A stretch of 64,000 nucleotides of DNA from Poriferisodalis sp022821985 (GTDB taxonomy: Bacteria; Actinomycetota; Acidimicrobiia; Acidimicrobiales; Poriferisodalaceae), in NCBI RefSeq assembly GCF_965219595.1, contig NZ_OZ244781.1, positions 2,418,001 to 2,482,000 of the forward strand, written 5' to 3'. Numbering within the stretch: the first letter of the stretch is position 1; every line of letters begins with the position of its first letter. The position numbers were made by a program, and so were the translations under genes. Below the pieces are notes generated by a model. That model saw only the letters and a list, made by a program, of their open reading frames with translations, searched no databases and had not been told where the DNA came from. Of the stretch, positions 36,253-45,927 are shown in pieces.

Positions 36253-39200
36253 ATGACCCGCACCACCGCCGCGAACACCCGTATCGGGCGGGGGGGGGGG
36301 GCAGTAGCAGCGATTCCTCGCCCCGCCGCGGTGCCCGCGCGCTGCGCGACGGCCGGCTGGGCTGGGCCGCTCGGCTGCTTGTCGCGACGCTCGTCGCGAC
36401 CTCGGTTGTGTCGGGGGTGGGCGCGGTGCCGTGGGTGGAGCGTGGCGATGCCGACGGCGACGGCGCCGAAGAGCTCGGGGTGGGGTGGAACAGCTTTGTC
36501 GGCGAGGCGGGGGCTGCTGGTTCGCAGGGGGCGGCGGGGCTGAGCTGCCCGGCGGGCATGGTGCTCGACGGGGGGCTGTGCAAGACCGCCAAGGTCGAGC
36601 GCACCGCGGCCGATCTCGTGTGCCCGCAGGCCGACGACGGCTACGTGGTGGTCACGACGCTGGGGGAGCTGGGGCCGTCTCATAGCTGCCAGAAGACGGT
36701 ACCGGCGCACTGCACCGGCGGCAAGACGCTGCACGAGGGCCAGTGCCGCACCGCCACCGTGGAGCAGCGCGACGCGAAATGGAGGTGCAGCCAGGGCACG
36801 CTGGAGACCACGTTCTTGGATCCCGGCTACAGCTATTGGTGCCGCATCACGGTCGATCCGCCGCAGTGCACTGTCGACGGCGAGAGCTATCGCACGACGC
36901 CGGCTGCGGGCTGCTATGAGCAGGTCGAGTTTCACGAGACGCAGGGCTACACATGGATGTGCAGCACCGGTGTGCTGCAGGTCGACTCGGGCGATCACGG
37001 CACCGCCTATTCGTGCAAGATCACCTTGGCCAGCCCGACCTGCCCGGAAGGCGAGACGTACCGCAACGGCCGCTGCGAGACCCAGGAGACCTTCTACCGC
37101 ACCCGCGGCTACACATGGACGTGCAGCGTCGGCACCAAGGTGACCACGTCGGGCGAGCACGGCACTTCCTATTCGTGCCGGATCACGCTGAACCCGCCGA
37201 CGTGCCCGAACGGGGAGACGTACCGCAACGGCCGCTGCTATGAGCAGGAGTCCTATTACCGCACCCGCGGTTACACGTGGACGTGCAGCGTCGGCACCAG
37301 GGTGACCACGTCGGGCGAGCACGGCATTTCCTATTCGTGCCGGATCGCGTTGAGCCCGCCGACGTGCCCGGCAGGGGAGACCTATCGCAGCAGCGGCTGC
37401 TATGAGCAGGAGTCCTATTACGATTCGCGGCCGCTGCGGTACTCGTGCCCGGCCGGGTACACGCTCAAGACCTCGGGTCTGTCGCGTACCTGCACGAAGA
37501 CCGAGACGTACCGCAAGCGAAGGTGCAGCTACGACCCGTTCGCCGGCCAGCAGTGCTGGTGGGAGACGCGCACCCGCACTTTGACCGCGGCTGTGGTCGA
37601 GTCGTGCCCGGCCGGCTACAGCCCTGACGGCACTGGCTGCACCGCCGACAGCCCCACCACCAGATGGAAGCCAACCGGCAGCACCCCGACCCGCTACCGA
37701 TACACGCCGGCGGCCAGGTCGTGCCCGTCGGGCTGGTCGCCGTCAGGGTCGGTGTGCCAGTCCGACAGCCCCTCCACACGCTGGAAGCGCACCGCCAGCA
37801 CCCCCACCCGCTACCGGTACACGCCGGCTGCGAAGTCGTGCCCGTCGGGCTGGTCCGACAACGGCGCCCTGTGCGAGTCCGACACAGCGTCCACACGCTG
37901 GAAAGCCACCGCCAGCACCCCGACCCGGCACCGCTATGTGCCGGCTGCCAAGTCGTGCCCCGCCGGCTGGTCCGACAACGGCATCCAGTGCCGGTCCGAC
38001 ACCGCCAAGCAGCGATGGGACCGCACCGCCAGCGTGCCGGTCACCAGCCGCACCGCCGACGCCGTCCGGTTCTGCGACACCGGCTTCGCGTGGAACGACA
38101 GCAGCGGCAAATGCGAGAAGACCCTCTACAGCGACCCCACCGCACCGCTCACCAAGCTGGTCGGCCGGCCGCCCACGCAGTCGTGCCCTGCCGGCTGGGA
38201 CCCCGCAGGCGGCGGGCAGTGCAGCCGCACCACCCTGGGCGACCCGACCCAGACGCCGACCGGCGCGGCCTGCATCGACCGCCTCGGCACCCTCAAAGCG
38301 GGGACCGTCACGCGTACGGGCACGCTGGGGACGGGCTGCGTGTCGCTGCGCAAGGGCGACAAGCAGTCCCCCCACTGGGCGCGACGGTTCTCGCTGAGCG
38401 TCGCCGCCGCGTCCAAAGCCACCGTGGCCGCATCGTCGTCCGCGGCGGACACGTTCCTGTACGTCCTGTCCGGCAGCGGGTCCGACGTCACAGAGGAAGG
38501 CTCCGACGACGACTCCGGCACCGGAACCGACGCCAAGATCACCGGCATCGCTCTGGCCCCCGACACCGTCTACACCGTCGAGGTCACCACCCCCACACAG
38601 AACATCACCGGCGCGTTCACCCTCACCCTCACCATCACCCCAGACCTGCCGGCGGTGCAGATCACCGGCCTCGCCGACAGCCACGGCATCGGCCAAGCCC
38701 ACGCCGCCCCCAGCGGCGGCTTCACCGTCCAGCCCGCCGACGCCTCGTGCACAGCGTCGCCGCCCGACGCCAAGATCACCGCCGGCAACGGCGCGAACCG
38801 CACAGTGTCGCTGACCCGCAAACCGCCGTTCTCACAGGAAGTCACCGTCAAATGCACCGCCACCGGACGCTCCGAGGGCACCGCCAAGGCGACCCTGCGC
38901 GGCCACCAAGCCATCGCCGGCCTCTCGATCGCCGCATCCGCATGCAAGGCGACTTCTGACGGCACAGCCGATTATGCGTGCACCGTCCCCGCGGACGGCA
39001 CCGCCACGCTCACCGGCACCACCCAAGGACCCCACAGCGGACTGTCGCTGTCCTGGGCTGCTACCGGCGGCGCGAAGATCGACAGCCAGACCCAGGCCAA
39101 GACCCAGACCGCAGCGCCCAGCGCCACGCCGGTCGTGTACTCACGCACCGGCACCGCCGACATCTCATGCACCGCGGACGGATCCGTCACCCTCACCGCC

Positions 39201-42200
39201 ACCGCCGGAACCCACACCCGTGCTGTCACCGTCGCAGTCACCTGCGACAAGCCGCCGCCCGACGTCGACTGCGACGACCCGCTCGGCACCCTGCCCGAAG
39301 GCACCACCAGCCGCAGCGGCACGATCACAGCAGACAGCAAGTGCACCACGGCGCATCGAGGCCGTGCGGGCACCTACTACACGCGCCGTCACACCTTCAC
39401 GCTGTCAGGCCCTGCGCAGGTCACCGTCGACGTCGGCAACGACCCCGCCAACACGGCCAAGCTCGACACGTACCTGATCCTGCTCGACGGCCACAGCACC
39501 GCGGGCAAGGCGAACGCCCGCAACGACGACGGCGGGCCCAGCACCGACAGCCGCATCGCCAAGAAGCTCCCCCCGGGCGACTACACCGTCGAGGCCAGCA
39601 CCTACCGCTCCGGCGCTGCGGGCCGCTACCAGCTCACAGCGAAGGCCGTCCACGACCGCAAAGTCGCCATCGCGGGGCTGGCCGACACGACCGAGACGGG
39701 CCTGGGCCAAGTGACCGTCACGGCGCCGTTCACCGTCACGCCCGCCGCGGCCGACTGCACTGCCGGCCCCGCCGCAGCCACAGTCGCTGCGGGGATCGGA
39801 GCGGCGGACCGCACCCTCACAGCCGACGTCACCGCGCCGGGCAGCCTGACGGCGACGGTGACCTGCACCGCGGCCGGGCACGGCGCAGCGAAACGGATAG
39901 TGACATTGACTGCCGAGCTCGCGACCGGTGTCATCGTCATCGGTGCGCGGGCAGCCGACGGCGGCGAATGCAAAACCGTGACACCGGTGCCCGACGGCGC
40001 CGGTGCCGCCTACATATGCACCATGGCCCGAGGCGGCGACTTCGAGATCGAAGCCGAAGCCACCGCCACCGCCGCAGCGCTCACCGTCTCGTGGGCGGCG
40101 ACCGGCGGCGTGACCGTCGACAGCCAGTCCCAAGGCACCGTCACGACCACGGTCGGACCCGACAGCACCGTCCTGCACCGCAGAATCGCCACAGCAGCAC
40201 TGAACTGCACCACGAACGGCACCGCCGCCGCCACAGCGACTCTCGGCGACAGCACCAAAACTGCACACCTCACCGTCAACTGCCTCACACCAGTCGCCGT
40301 CACCGGCCTCGCCGACGCCAGCGAGACCGGCGTCGGCCGAGTCGCCGTCACCGCGCCGTTCACCGTGGAACCCGCCACAGCCCGATGCACTGCCAGCCCC
40401 GCCGCAGCGACGGTCGCTGCGGGAACCAGCGCCGCGGACCGCACTCTCACCGCCGACATCGCTGCGCCGGGCAGCCTCGCCGTCACCGTCACATGCGAAA
40501 CCGACGGCTATGCCGACGCGACACAGGCTGTCACCCTCACGGCCAAGCTCGCGGCCAGCGTCACCACCGTCGGCGCCCGCGCCATTACCGGCGGCGACTG
40601 CAAGACCGCCGACACGGTGCCCGACGGCGCGGATGTGGCCTATACATGCACCATGGCGCGAGGCGAAGACTTCGAGATCGAAGCAGAAGCCACCGCCACA
40701 GCCGCCACCCTGACCGCGGCCTGGGCGGCGACCGGCGGCGCCGCCGTCAAGACCCAGACCCAAGGCACCGCCACGACCACGGTCGGCCCCGACGGCACCG
40801 TCTTGTACCGCCGCACCGCCACAGCGGCACTGAACTGCACCGCGAACGGAACCGCCGCAGCCACCGCCGCTCTCGGCGCCAGCACCAAGACCGCGCACCT
40901 CACCGTCAACTGCCTCACGCCGGTCACCATCAGCGGCCTCGTAGACACCGCCAAGACCGGCAGCGGGCAGGTCACCGTCACAGCGCCGTTCACCGTCACA
41001 CCCGCCAACGCCGCATGCACCGCAGAGCCGAGCACTGCCTCGATCGCCGACAGCGGCAACGGCAAGCGCACCCTCACAGCGAAACTCGACGCGCCCGGCA
41101 GCATCGCCGTCACGGTCACCTGCCGCCGGGACGGCTGGGCGGCCACATCGCAGACCGCCGCACTCACCGCCGCTCTGCCCTGCGGCGATCATCTCGGCCG
41201 GCTGCGCAGTGGCAGGGTCAGCCGCAGCGGCACCATCACCGCCGATGCGGCGTGCACCACCACGCACCGCGGCAGCGGCACGTTCTACGCACGTCGGCAC
41301 ACGTTCACAATCGGCAGCCCCGGCTGGGTCACCGTCAACCTCAAGAACGCCAACGGCCAATACAGCACCCGGCTCGACACGTACCTGATCCTGCTCAAAG
41401 GCACCGGCGCCACAGCGACCGTCATCGACGAGGACGACGACGACGGCCACCGCAACGACAGCCGCCTCACCGACATCTTCCTCCAGCCCGGCACCTACAC
41501 CATCGAAGCCACCACCTACCGCCCCGCACACACCGGCAAATACACGCTCAACCTCAACGCCACCGTCACCGGACTCAAGACCGACTACAACGCCATCGTC
41601 GGACGCGAACTCAAAATCGACTTCGAGACTGGGAAGTTCACCCCGAGGGTGTCGGTTCCAGCTTCGAGCCTGAGCGCAACCGCGACCCGAACTGGCACCA
41701 TGGCGACGCTTTCGGTAACGCCCGCCCGTACCGGAGACTTCAGCGTCACACTGTCATTCAGCCGTCCCGCAGAAACCTCGCGCAGTGGCTCCTCCGAGGC
41801 CCGAGCCCAGCGGGCGGAGTCAAGCGACTCTGAGGACACGGCCGATGTGGGGATAGGCGTCAACTGCCCTAATGGACAGGTGCCGGGGCCCCATCCCAAC
41901 GGTACCTGCCTATGGGACACCGATGAGAAGTTAGCCGCCATCAAGATCGGTAAGAACGAACGCGGCAGCCAACTCTATGAGGTTACCCCCGCACTGCTTG
42001 ACGGTGCCAAGCGGGTCGCCGCGCAGGCCTTGGTGGGTCACCCTGGGTGCGGTATGGGCGACGGACAGCTTGCTGCGGCGATGATTGCGATCGGCTACTG
42101 GGAGTACCCGATCGAAGTCAACGACAGCAATCAGCGAGTCCCGGCACGGTCATTGATGACCCTTTCGCGCTCGCACAGGGATCGCCATCAGGCGCTGTAC

Positions 42201-43082
42201 CCGGACAACGAGTTCAAGGAAGTTGTCGATGTGGGAGCGTTTTGGCACCCCGGTGTGGGTTACTGGCAACTTGATTGGTGGCCATCGGAGATGGGTCACG
42301 CCGAGCGTGCCGACATTGATAAGGGCGGACTTGCAGTAGCTACGAATCTTGCGAAAGAGTACTGCAGCCCAAGGTCGGGCGAGTCAGAAGAGGAGAGCCT
42401 CGGAAAGTTCTTGGACGGAACCACGAATCGAGGTGGTTGGAACGCATGCAAGGGTGCTACTAAAGGGGAGCCGCTATGCTACGAGACGTACCAGAAGATC
42501 TATCTGGGCGTCGAGTCGTTCAGCGGTGCCGAGCGGCTTTGGGTGACCACCACGGAGAACACCGGCGATGACCACAGAAGCGGCGGCGGTGTGCATCGTA
42601 TGTCTTGTGGGTTCGGTGCCACGGGCACGGACTTCCCGTGTTGGCTATACGACACCGATAGCACGTTGATCGAGGGTGCATTCAACGGCAATAACAAGCG
42701 CGGGGTCACAGGCGGTGACAGTCCGTTGGCGGCCCCATTCATGTCGTTTGCATACGGACCTGAGACCAACAAGAAGAACTTTGCGGTTTTTCCCCAGTCA
42801 TTCGCCTACCCGGCTGGCGCGACGGGCGATCGGGTCACATGGATCAAGGTCGTGCCCACAGATACCAGAGTGCGCAATACGGCGGCTTCCTCGTGGCATG
42901 AAGACGACTTTGACGAAGACGGCAATGATGACAACGACGACAAAGAGCTTTATGTGAATGTCTGCCAGCTTCACATCACTGGTATTCCCGATCGATGTGA
43001 GCGGTTGAGCAGTACCAGCCCATTGTTCGCCACCAAGGTCCGCGCTGCCTATCCGGGCCAGCCTCCTGGGACTGATCGGTGA
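36253..43082 (+). CDS. giant secreted cysteine-rich multidomain protein A, start out of frame through a G tract
   Basis: The body is open from 36303 to 43082. Its only in-frame conventional start (GTG 36408) falls inside a signal peptide. ATG 36253, right after a strong promoter, is two bases out of frame because of a 12-G tract. With 13 or 10 Gs it would read MTRTTAANTRIGR, a glycine run, then RLGWAARLLVATLVATSVVS and a cleavage site VGA/VP near residue 58, for about 2,276 residues. Domains in order are 54-residue cysteine repeats (36870-37520), four 39-residue CPSGW repeats (37656-38123), and PPC-like sandwich domains (38270, 39280, 41180). Ig-like 210-residue repeats lie at 39663-41180. 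A distinct C-terminal region from about 41860 is unassigned. The end overlaps the lipoprotein gene (GTGA). Confidence 0.8.
36290..36301 (+). repeat. 12-G homopolymer between start codon and signal peptide
   Basis: Twelve consecutive Gs separate ATG 36253 from the signal-peptide frame. From the ATG to codon 36303 is 50 bases. One added G, or two lost, joins the two in frame. This is the layout of slipped-strand phase-variable genes, though a base-call error is possible. Confidence 0.9.
36870..37530 (+). repeat. 162-bp cysteine-rich tandem repeats in giant gene A
   Basis: Units begin at 37039, 37201 and 37363, exactly 162 bp apart, with a diverged unit before them. Each encodes 54 residues with pattern CPxGETYRNGRC, then GYTWTC and YSCRI. 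The last two units lie within the long repeat shared with giant gene B. Confidence 0.85.
37194..39253 (+). repeat. 2,060-bp long direct repeat, copy 1
   Basis: This segment recurs at 46014-48073 with offset 8,820 bp. Every sequence line I compared is identical, and all long shadow frames in the segment give identical translations. The boundaries are sharp: CCGCCGA on the left and CAAGCC on the right. Confidence 0.93.
37656..38123 (+). repeat. four 117-bp tandem repeats in giant gene A
   Basis: Units start at 37656, 37773, 37890 and 38007, each 117 bp or 39 residues. They share TRWKxTxSTPTRYRY, then SCPSGW and a cysteine near the end. The fourth is diverged. The same four units recur in giant gene B at 46476-46943. 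Confidence 0.88.
39663..41180 (+). repeat. 630-bp tandem repeats in giant gene A
   Basis: Two full 630-bp units start at 39663 and 40293, and a partial third starts at 40923. Each encodes 210 residues beginning with a valine-rich strand and GLADxxETG. It includes TVTCxxxG and the strand end HLTVNCLTP, consistent with two Ig-like folds per unit. Confidence 0.85.
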
Positions 43083-44638
43083 GTCCCTCGGCACCTGCGG
43101 CGCGAGCCAGTCGTGTTCGGAAGCTCATGGTGGCTGCAGCAGGTGCCACGGCATTGTTGGCTGGCGCTTGTTTCACTAACGTAGATACGCACTCCGCGAC
43201 GGACCCTGCAACTGCCGCTGGGTCTGGGGTGTCGGCGCGAACGCTGAATGGCGCGGTGACATCGGTGGCCTCGACTGAGATAGCGATCAATGTTGAGGCC
43301 GCAACAGTTGAGCGGCCTACGACGGAGATACCGACGACGACGCGCACTTGGGTGGAATTCGAGACGGTGCCCTCGCCGCTGGTGCATCACGGCCTGCGTG
43401 TGCCACAAGGCGACGCCGATACCAAAGGTGCCATGTTCGAGATCGACGCGGCGGCATCGCAGAGCCGGCAGGAGAGCGAGGCCGCAGGGGTGATCTTGGA
43501 CTTGTGCCGCTTGGAGGATGCCCTCATTGCAGAGCATTGGCCGAATGAGGTGCCCGAGCCGGGCGAGCTTTCCCTACCCGAGCGGCGCGAGTTGGCCCGC
43601 AGTTTCCTTGGGCGGGACTGCCGCGGCGCTGATACTGCCCTTGCTGAGCCGTTGCTTGGATACTGGCCGAGCCGCTATCGCGTTTTTGGCACGTACGGGC
43701 TCGAAGGCACCTTCTTTCCTACCCGCGATGAGGCAGTTGCGTGGTATGAGCGGCATGAGGCGGCGCAGCAGATGCGTTATGGGGCCACGCTGCCGCGCGG
43801 CGCGGAGTTGTATGGCAGCTTTGGGTATTCGATCGAATACTCGGGGCGCGACAACCCGGTCGATGAGGTGCGTGTGCTCGACGGCACGATGGGTGTGACC
43901 GGCGGGGTGCTGCGAGGTCTGGTCCGGAACTGGTCCAGGACCATGTGGGCCTACGGTATGCGGGTCGAGGCGGGAGGTCGGGAGTTCTTGTGGCCGTTGT
44001 CGATCCAGCCCGGTGAGGTTGCGCCTTTCGAAATCGACGACTGGGATGGCCCCGCCGATCCTGGATCGATCGACGTAGCGGTCTTCGCTGAGATGTCCAA
44101 CGACGGTGACGTCTCGCGTGCCTGGTGGATGGCGCCTTATCCGCAGGTCATGCAGTCCGATGCCTGGCAGCAAGCGCCCGGCTGGTACCGCGCGCCGCCT
44201 CAGGACGTCCTGGACGATCTGCCCGCAGACACCGAGAGGCTTGTGTCAGCCAGCGCCCACTACAGCCTCTCCGACAACCGTCCTGATTCTCATCCAAGCT
44301 TGCACGGTGAGCTCGCCGAGGATCTTGAGTTTGAGTTGGCCGTGTTCGTAGCGTTCTTCGGCGACGACGGCATTGTGCTTGACGTGCAAGCTGTGACCCC
44401 GTATAGCGAGGGGCGTCGGCTGCTCGCCCCGCCCGATGGCGTGTTGCCACGCGGAGCCGAGTACTCCGTCGATTCCTATGGCGAGCGCGACGGCCGGGTC
44501 CACTACGCCCCGTTCGCGGTGCGTCGGTACCCGGTCCCAGAACTGGGGGTGCGGGGAGTGAGCGTCTTGTTCGACGGCACCGCCGATGCTGACTGGGTGA
44601 TGTGGATTGGCGCCGACCACAACGCCGCTGCGTCATGA
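43079..44638 (+). CDS. large lipoprotein A of the giant-protein module
   Basis: The 519-residue protein starts with a basic region and a lipoprotein signal peptide ending LLAGAC, so it should be membrane-anchored outside the cell. A threonine-rich linker follows (ERPTTEIPTTTRTW), then a large domain I do not recognise. The core strings are NPVDEVRVLDGTMG, RGLVRNWSRTMWAYG, EFLWPLSIQPGEVAPFEI and AVFAEMSNDGDVSRAWW. A frameshifted paralog lies at 52891-54382 in the second module. GTG 43079 overlaps the giant-gene stop, and the stop overlaps the binding-protein gene, so all three are translationally coupled. Confidence 0.85.
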   Translation: MSPSAPAARASRVRKLMVAAAGATALLAGACFTNVDTHSATDPATAAGSGVSARTLNGAVTSVASTEIAINVEAATVERPTTEIPTTTRTWVEFETVPSPLVHHGLRVPQGDADTKGAMFEIDAAASQSRQESEAAGVILDLCRLEDALIAEHWPNEVPEPGELSLPERRELARSFLGRDCRGADTALAEPLLGYWPSRYRVFGTYGLEGTFFPTRDEAVAWYERHEAAQQMRYGATLPRGAELYGSFGYSIEYSGRDNPVDEVRVLDGTMGVTGGVLRGLVRNWSRTMWAYGMRVEAGGREFLWPLSIQPGEVAPFEIDDWDGPADPGSIDVAVFAEMSNDGDVSRAWWMAPYPQVMQSDAWQQAPGWYRAPPQDVLDDLPADTERLVSASAHYSLSDNRPDSHPSLHGELAEDLEFELAVFVAFFGDDGIVLDVQAVTPYSEGRRLLAPPDGVLPRGAEYSVDSYGERDGRVHYAPFAVRRYPVPELGVRGVSVLFDGTADADWVMWIGADHNAAAS

Positions 44639-45927
44639 GAACGGTTGCCACGATTACGACTGAGCGACCGTCGTCACGTCGGTCGCGAAGCGGTGCAGCG
44701 TGCCTCTCGCTGGCAGCAGTCTTCGCGCTCGGCCTAGCCGCAACAGGCTGCTCGGGCGACGGGGTCACTGCCGTTGAGAGTTCGGCAGCGCCGATCGATC
44801 TCGCCACGACGGCAGTGACCGGCTCTACGGACGTGGACGGCTTGGTGGGTGCCGTCGCTGAGGGTGGTGATGTGCATGCGGCTGCGACGCTGCGGCCCGG
44901 GGCGGGCGTCAAGGTCACCGCAGGCATGCAATCGGAAGGTTGGTCGCGCTTCCGGGCTGAGCTGTACAGGCAGCTTCTGAGCGAGCTGGGCTTTGAGGTT
45001 TCAGACCCGTGGGAGATGGGCCCGAATGTGGCGTACCTCTGGATGGCCGCTGGCGATGTGGATTACTGGACTGACGGGCGATTCCCGTCTCATCAGGTGT
45101 GGCTCGACGGCGCAAGCTACGACGGATCGAGGGTGGGGGATCATGTCTCGGCGGTGGGCGTTCAGATGCCAGTGGGCAATGTGCTGGGCTGGCTGATCTC
45201 GAAGACGTTCGCCGACGAGCACGGTGTGTTCACCATGGATGACCTGAACCGCGACCCGACCGCCCTAGGCGAGTTCGACGTTACCGATACTGTGCCCGGA
45301 AACGGCAAAGCCGACGTGCTCTCGCTGGGAGGAATCTACGACAGCATCTCCGAATCACAGGCGGCGTTATCAGGTTGGGACAACATCGCATTCGTCAGTT
45401 TCGGCGAGGAGGTATTGAGCGAACGCGCCGTGAACGCAGCGAACGCGGATTATCCCGTAGTGATGTTCGTGGGGACGCCCTCGGCGTTGACAGCGACGCT
45501 AGAGCCAGGTAGAGATGTGTATTGGCTTGGCGTCGAGGACTTTCTGGATACCTCGAACCCTCTAGGGCACATCGAGGGAGAACTGTTCTCTCAGGCAACC
45601 CGCGGACACGACGGTGCTGGCGGCTACGCAGCGATCAACGCCCTGCGGTGCCCCGCTGCGGCGTCGCACCCCGACGGGCTGTGCCCACTTGGCTGGGTCG
45701 CCAATGACATGGCCGTAGCAGCCAGCAATGATTTCCTTGCCGCGAATCCCGCAGCTGCGACGCTCCTCGAAGCCGCGACATTCTCCCAAGCAGACGTCTC
45801 GCAAGCCCTTGCGCAGCAGGCCGATGGCAGCGATCCCTCTGATCTCGCTGCTGAGTGGATCGCCGTCAATCGTGCGTCGGTCGATGAGTGGCTGACCGCT
45901 GCCCGCGCTGCGGCTTCCGGCGGATAG
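44635..45927 (+). CDS. orphan glycine-betaine-type (OpuAC/ProX) substrate-binding lipoprotein A
   Basis: The 430-residue protein has a signal peptide ending LGLAATGC (lipobox). An OpuAC-like binding domain follows: FRAELYRQLLSELGFEV, a repeated G-D-V-D-Y-W pattern (AAGDVDYWTDGRFPSHQVW), GWLISKTFADEHGVFTMDDL, and the C-terminal AAEWIAVNRASVDEWLTAAR. Such proteins normally deliver betaine-like solutes to an ABC transporter, but no permease or ATPase gene is present here. Its ATG overlaps the lipoprotein stop (ATGA). A close paralog is at 54379-55686. A role in the giant-protein module rather than uptake is possible. Confidence 0.87.
   Translation: MRTVATITTERPSSRRSRSGAACLSLAAVFALGLAATGCSGDGVTAVESSAAPIDLATTAVTGSTDVDGLVGAVAEGGDVHAAATLRPGAGVKVTAGMQSEGWSRFRAELYRQLLSELGFEVSDPWEMGPNVAYLWMAAGDVDYWTDGRFPSHQVWLDGASYDGSRVGDHVSAVGVQMPVGNVLGWLISKTFADEHGVFTMDDLNRDPTALGEFDVTDTVPGNGKADVLSLGGIYDSISESQAALSGWDNIAFVSFGEEVLSERAVNAANADYPVVMFVGTPSALTATLEPGRDVYWLGVEDFLDTSNPLGHIEGELFSQATRGHDGAGGYAAINALRCPAAASHPDGLCPLGWVANDMAVAASNDFLAANPAAATLLEAATFSQADVSQALAQQADGSDPSDLAAEWIAVNRASVDEWLTAARAAASGG

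Noticed and set aside
36408..36543. GTG 36408 as the start of giant protein A
   Set aside because: It lies inside the hydrophobic core of a clear signal peptide in the same frame and has no ribosome-binding site. The promoter and ATG upstream make the G-tract explanation better.
39405..41531. Long minus-strand frame of 708 codons opposite giant gene A
   Set aside because: It is a glycine-rich antisense shadow of the repeat region in high-G+C DNA.
38978..41833. Long plus-strand frame of 951 codons inside giant gene A
   Set aside because: It is arginine- and histidine-rich with no motif, and is the out-of-frame shadow of the Ig-like repeats.
43079..44638. Large lipoprotein A as a tip-specific immunity protein
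   Set aside because: A paralog occurs in module B behind a giant protein with a different C terminus, so it is a common module component rather than tip-specific.
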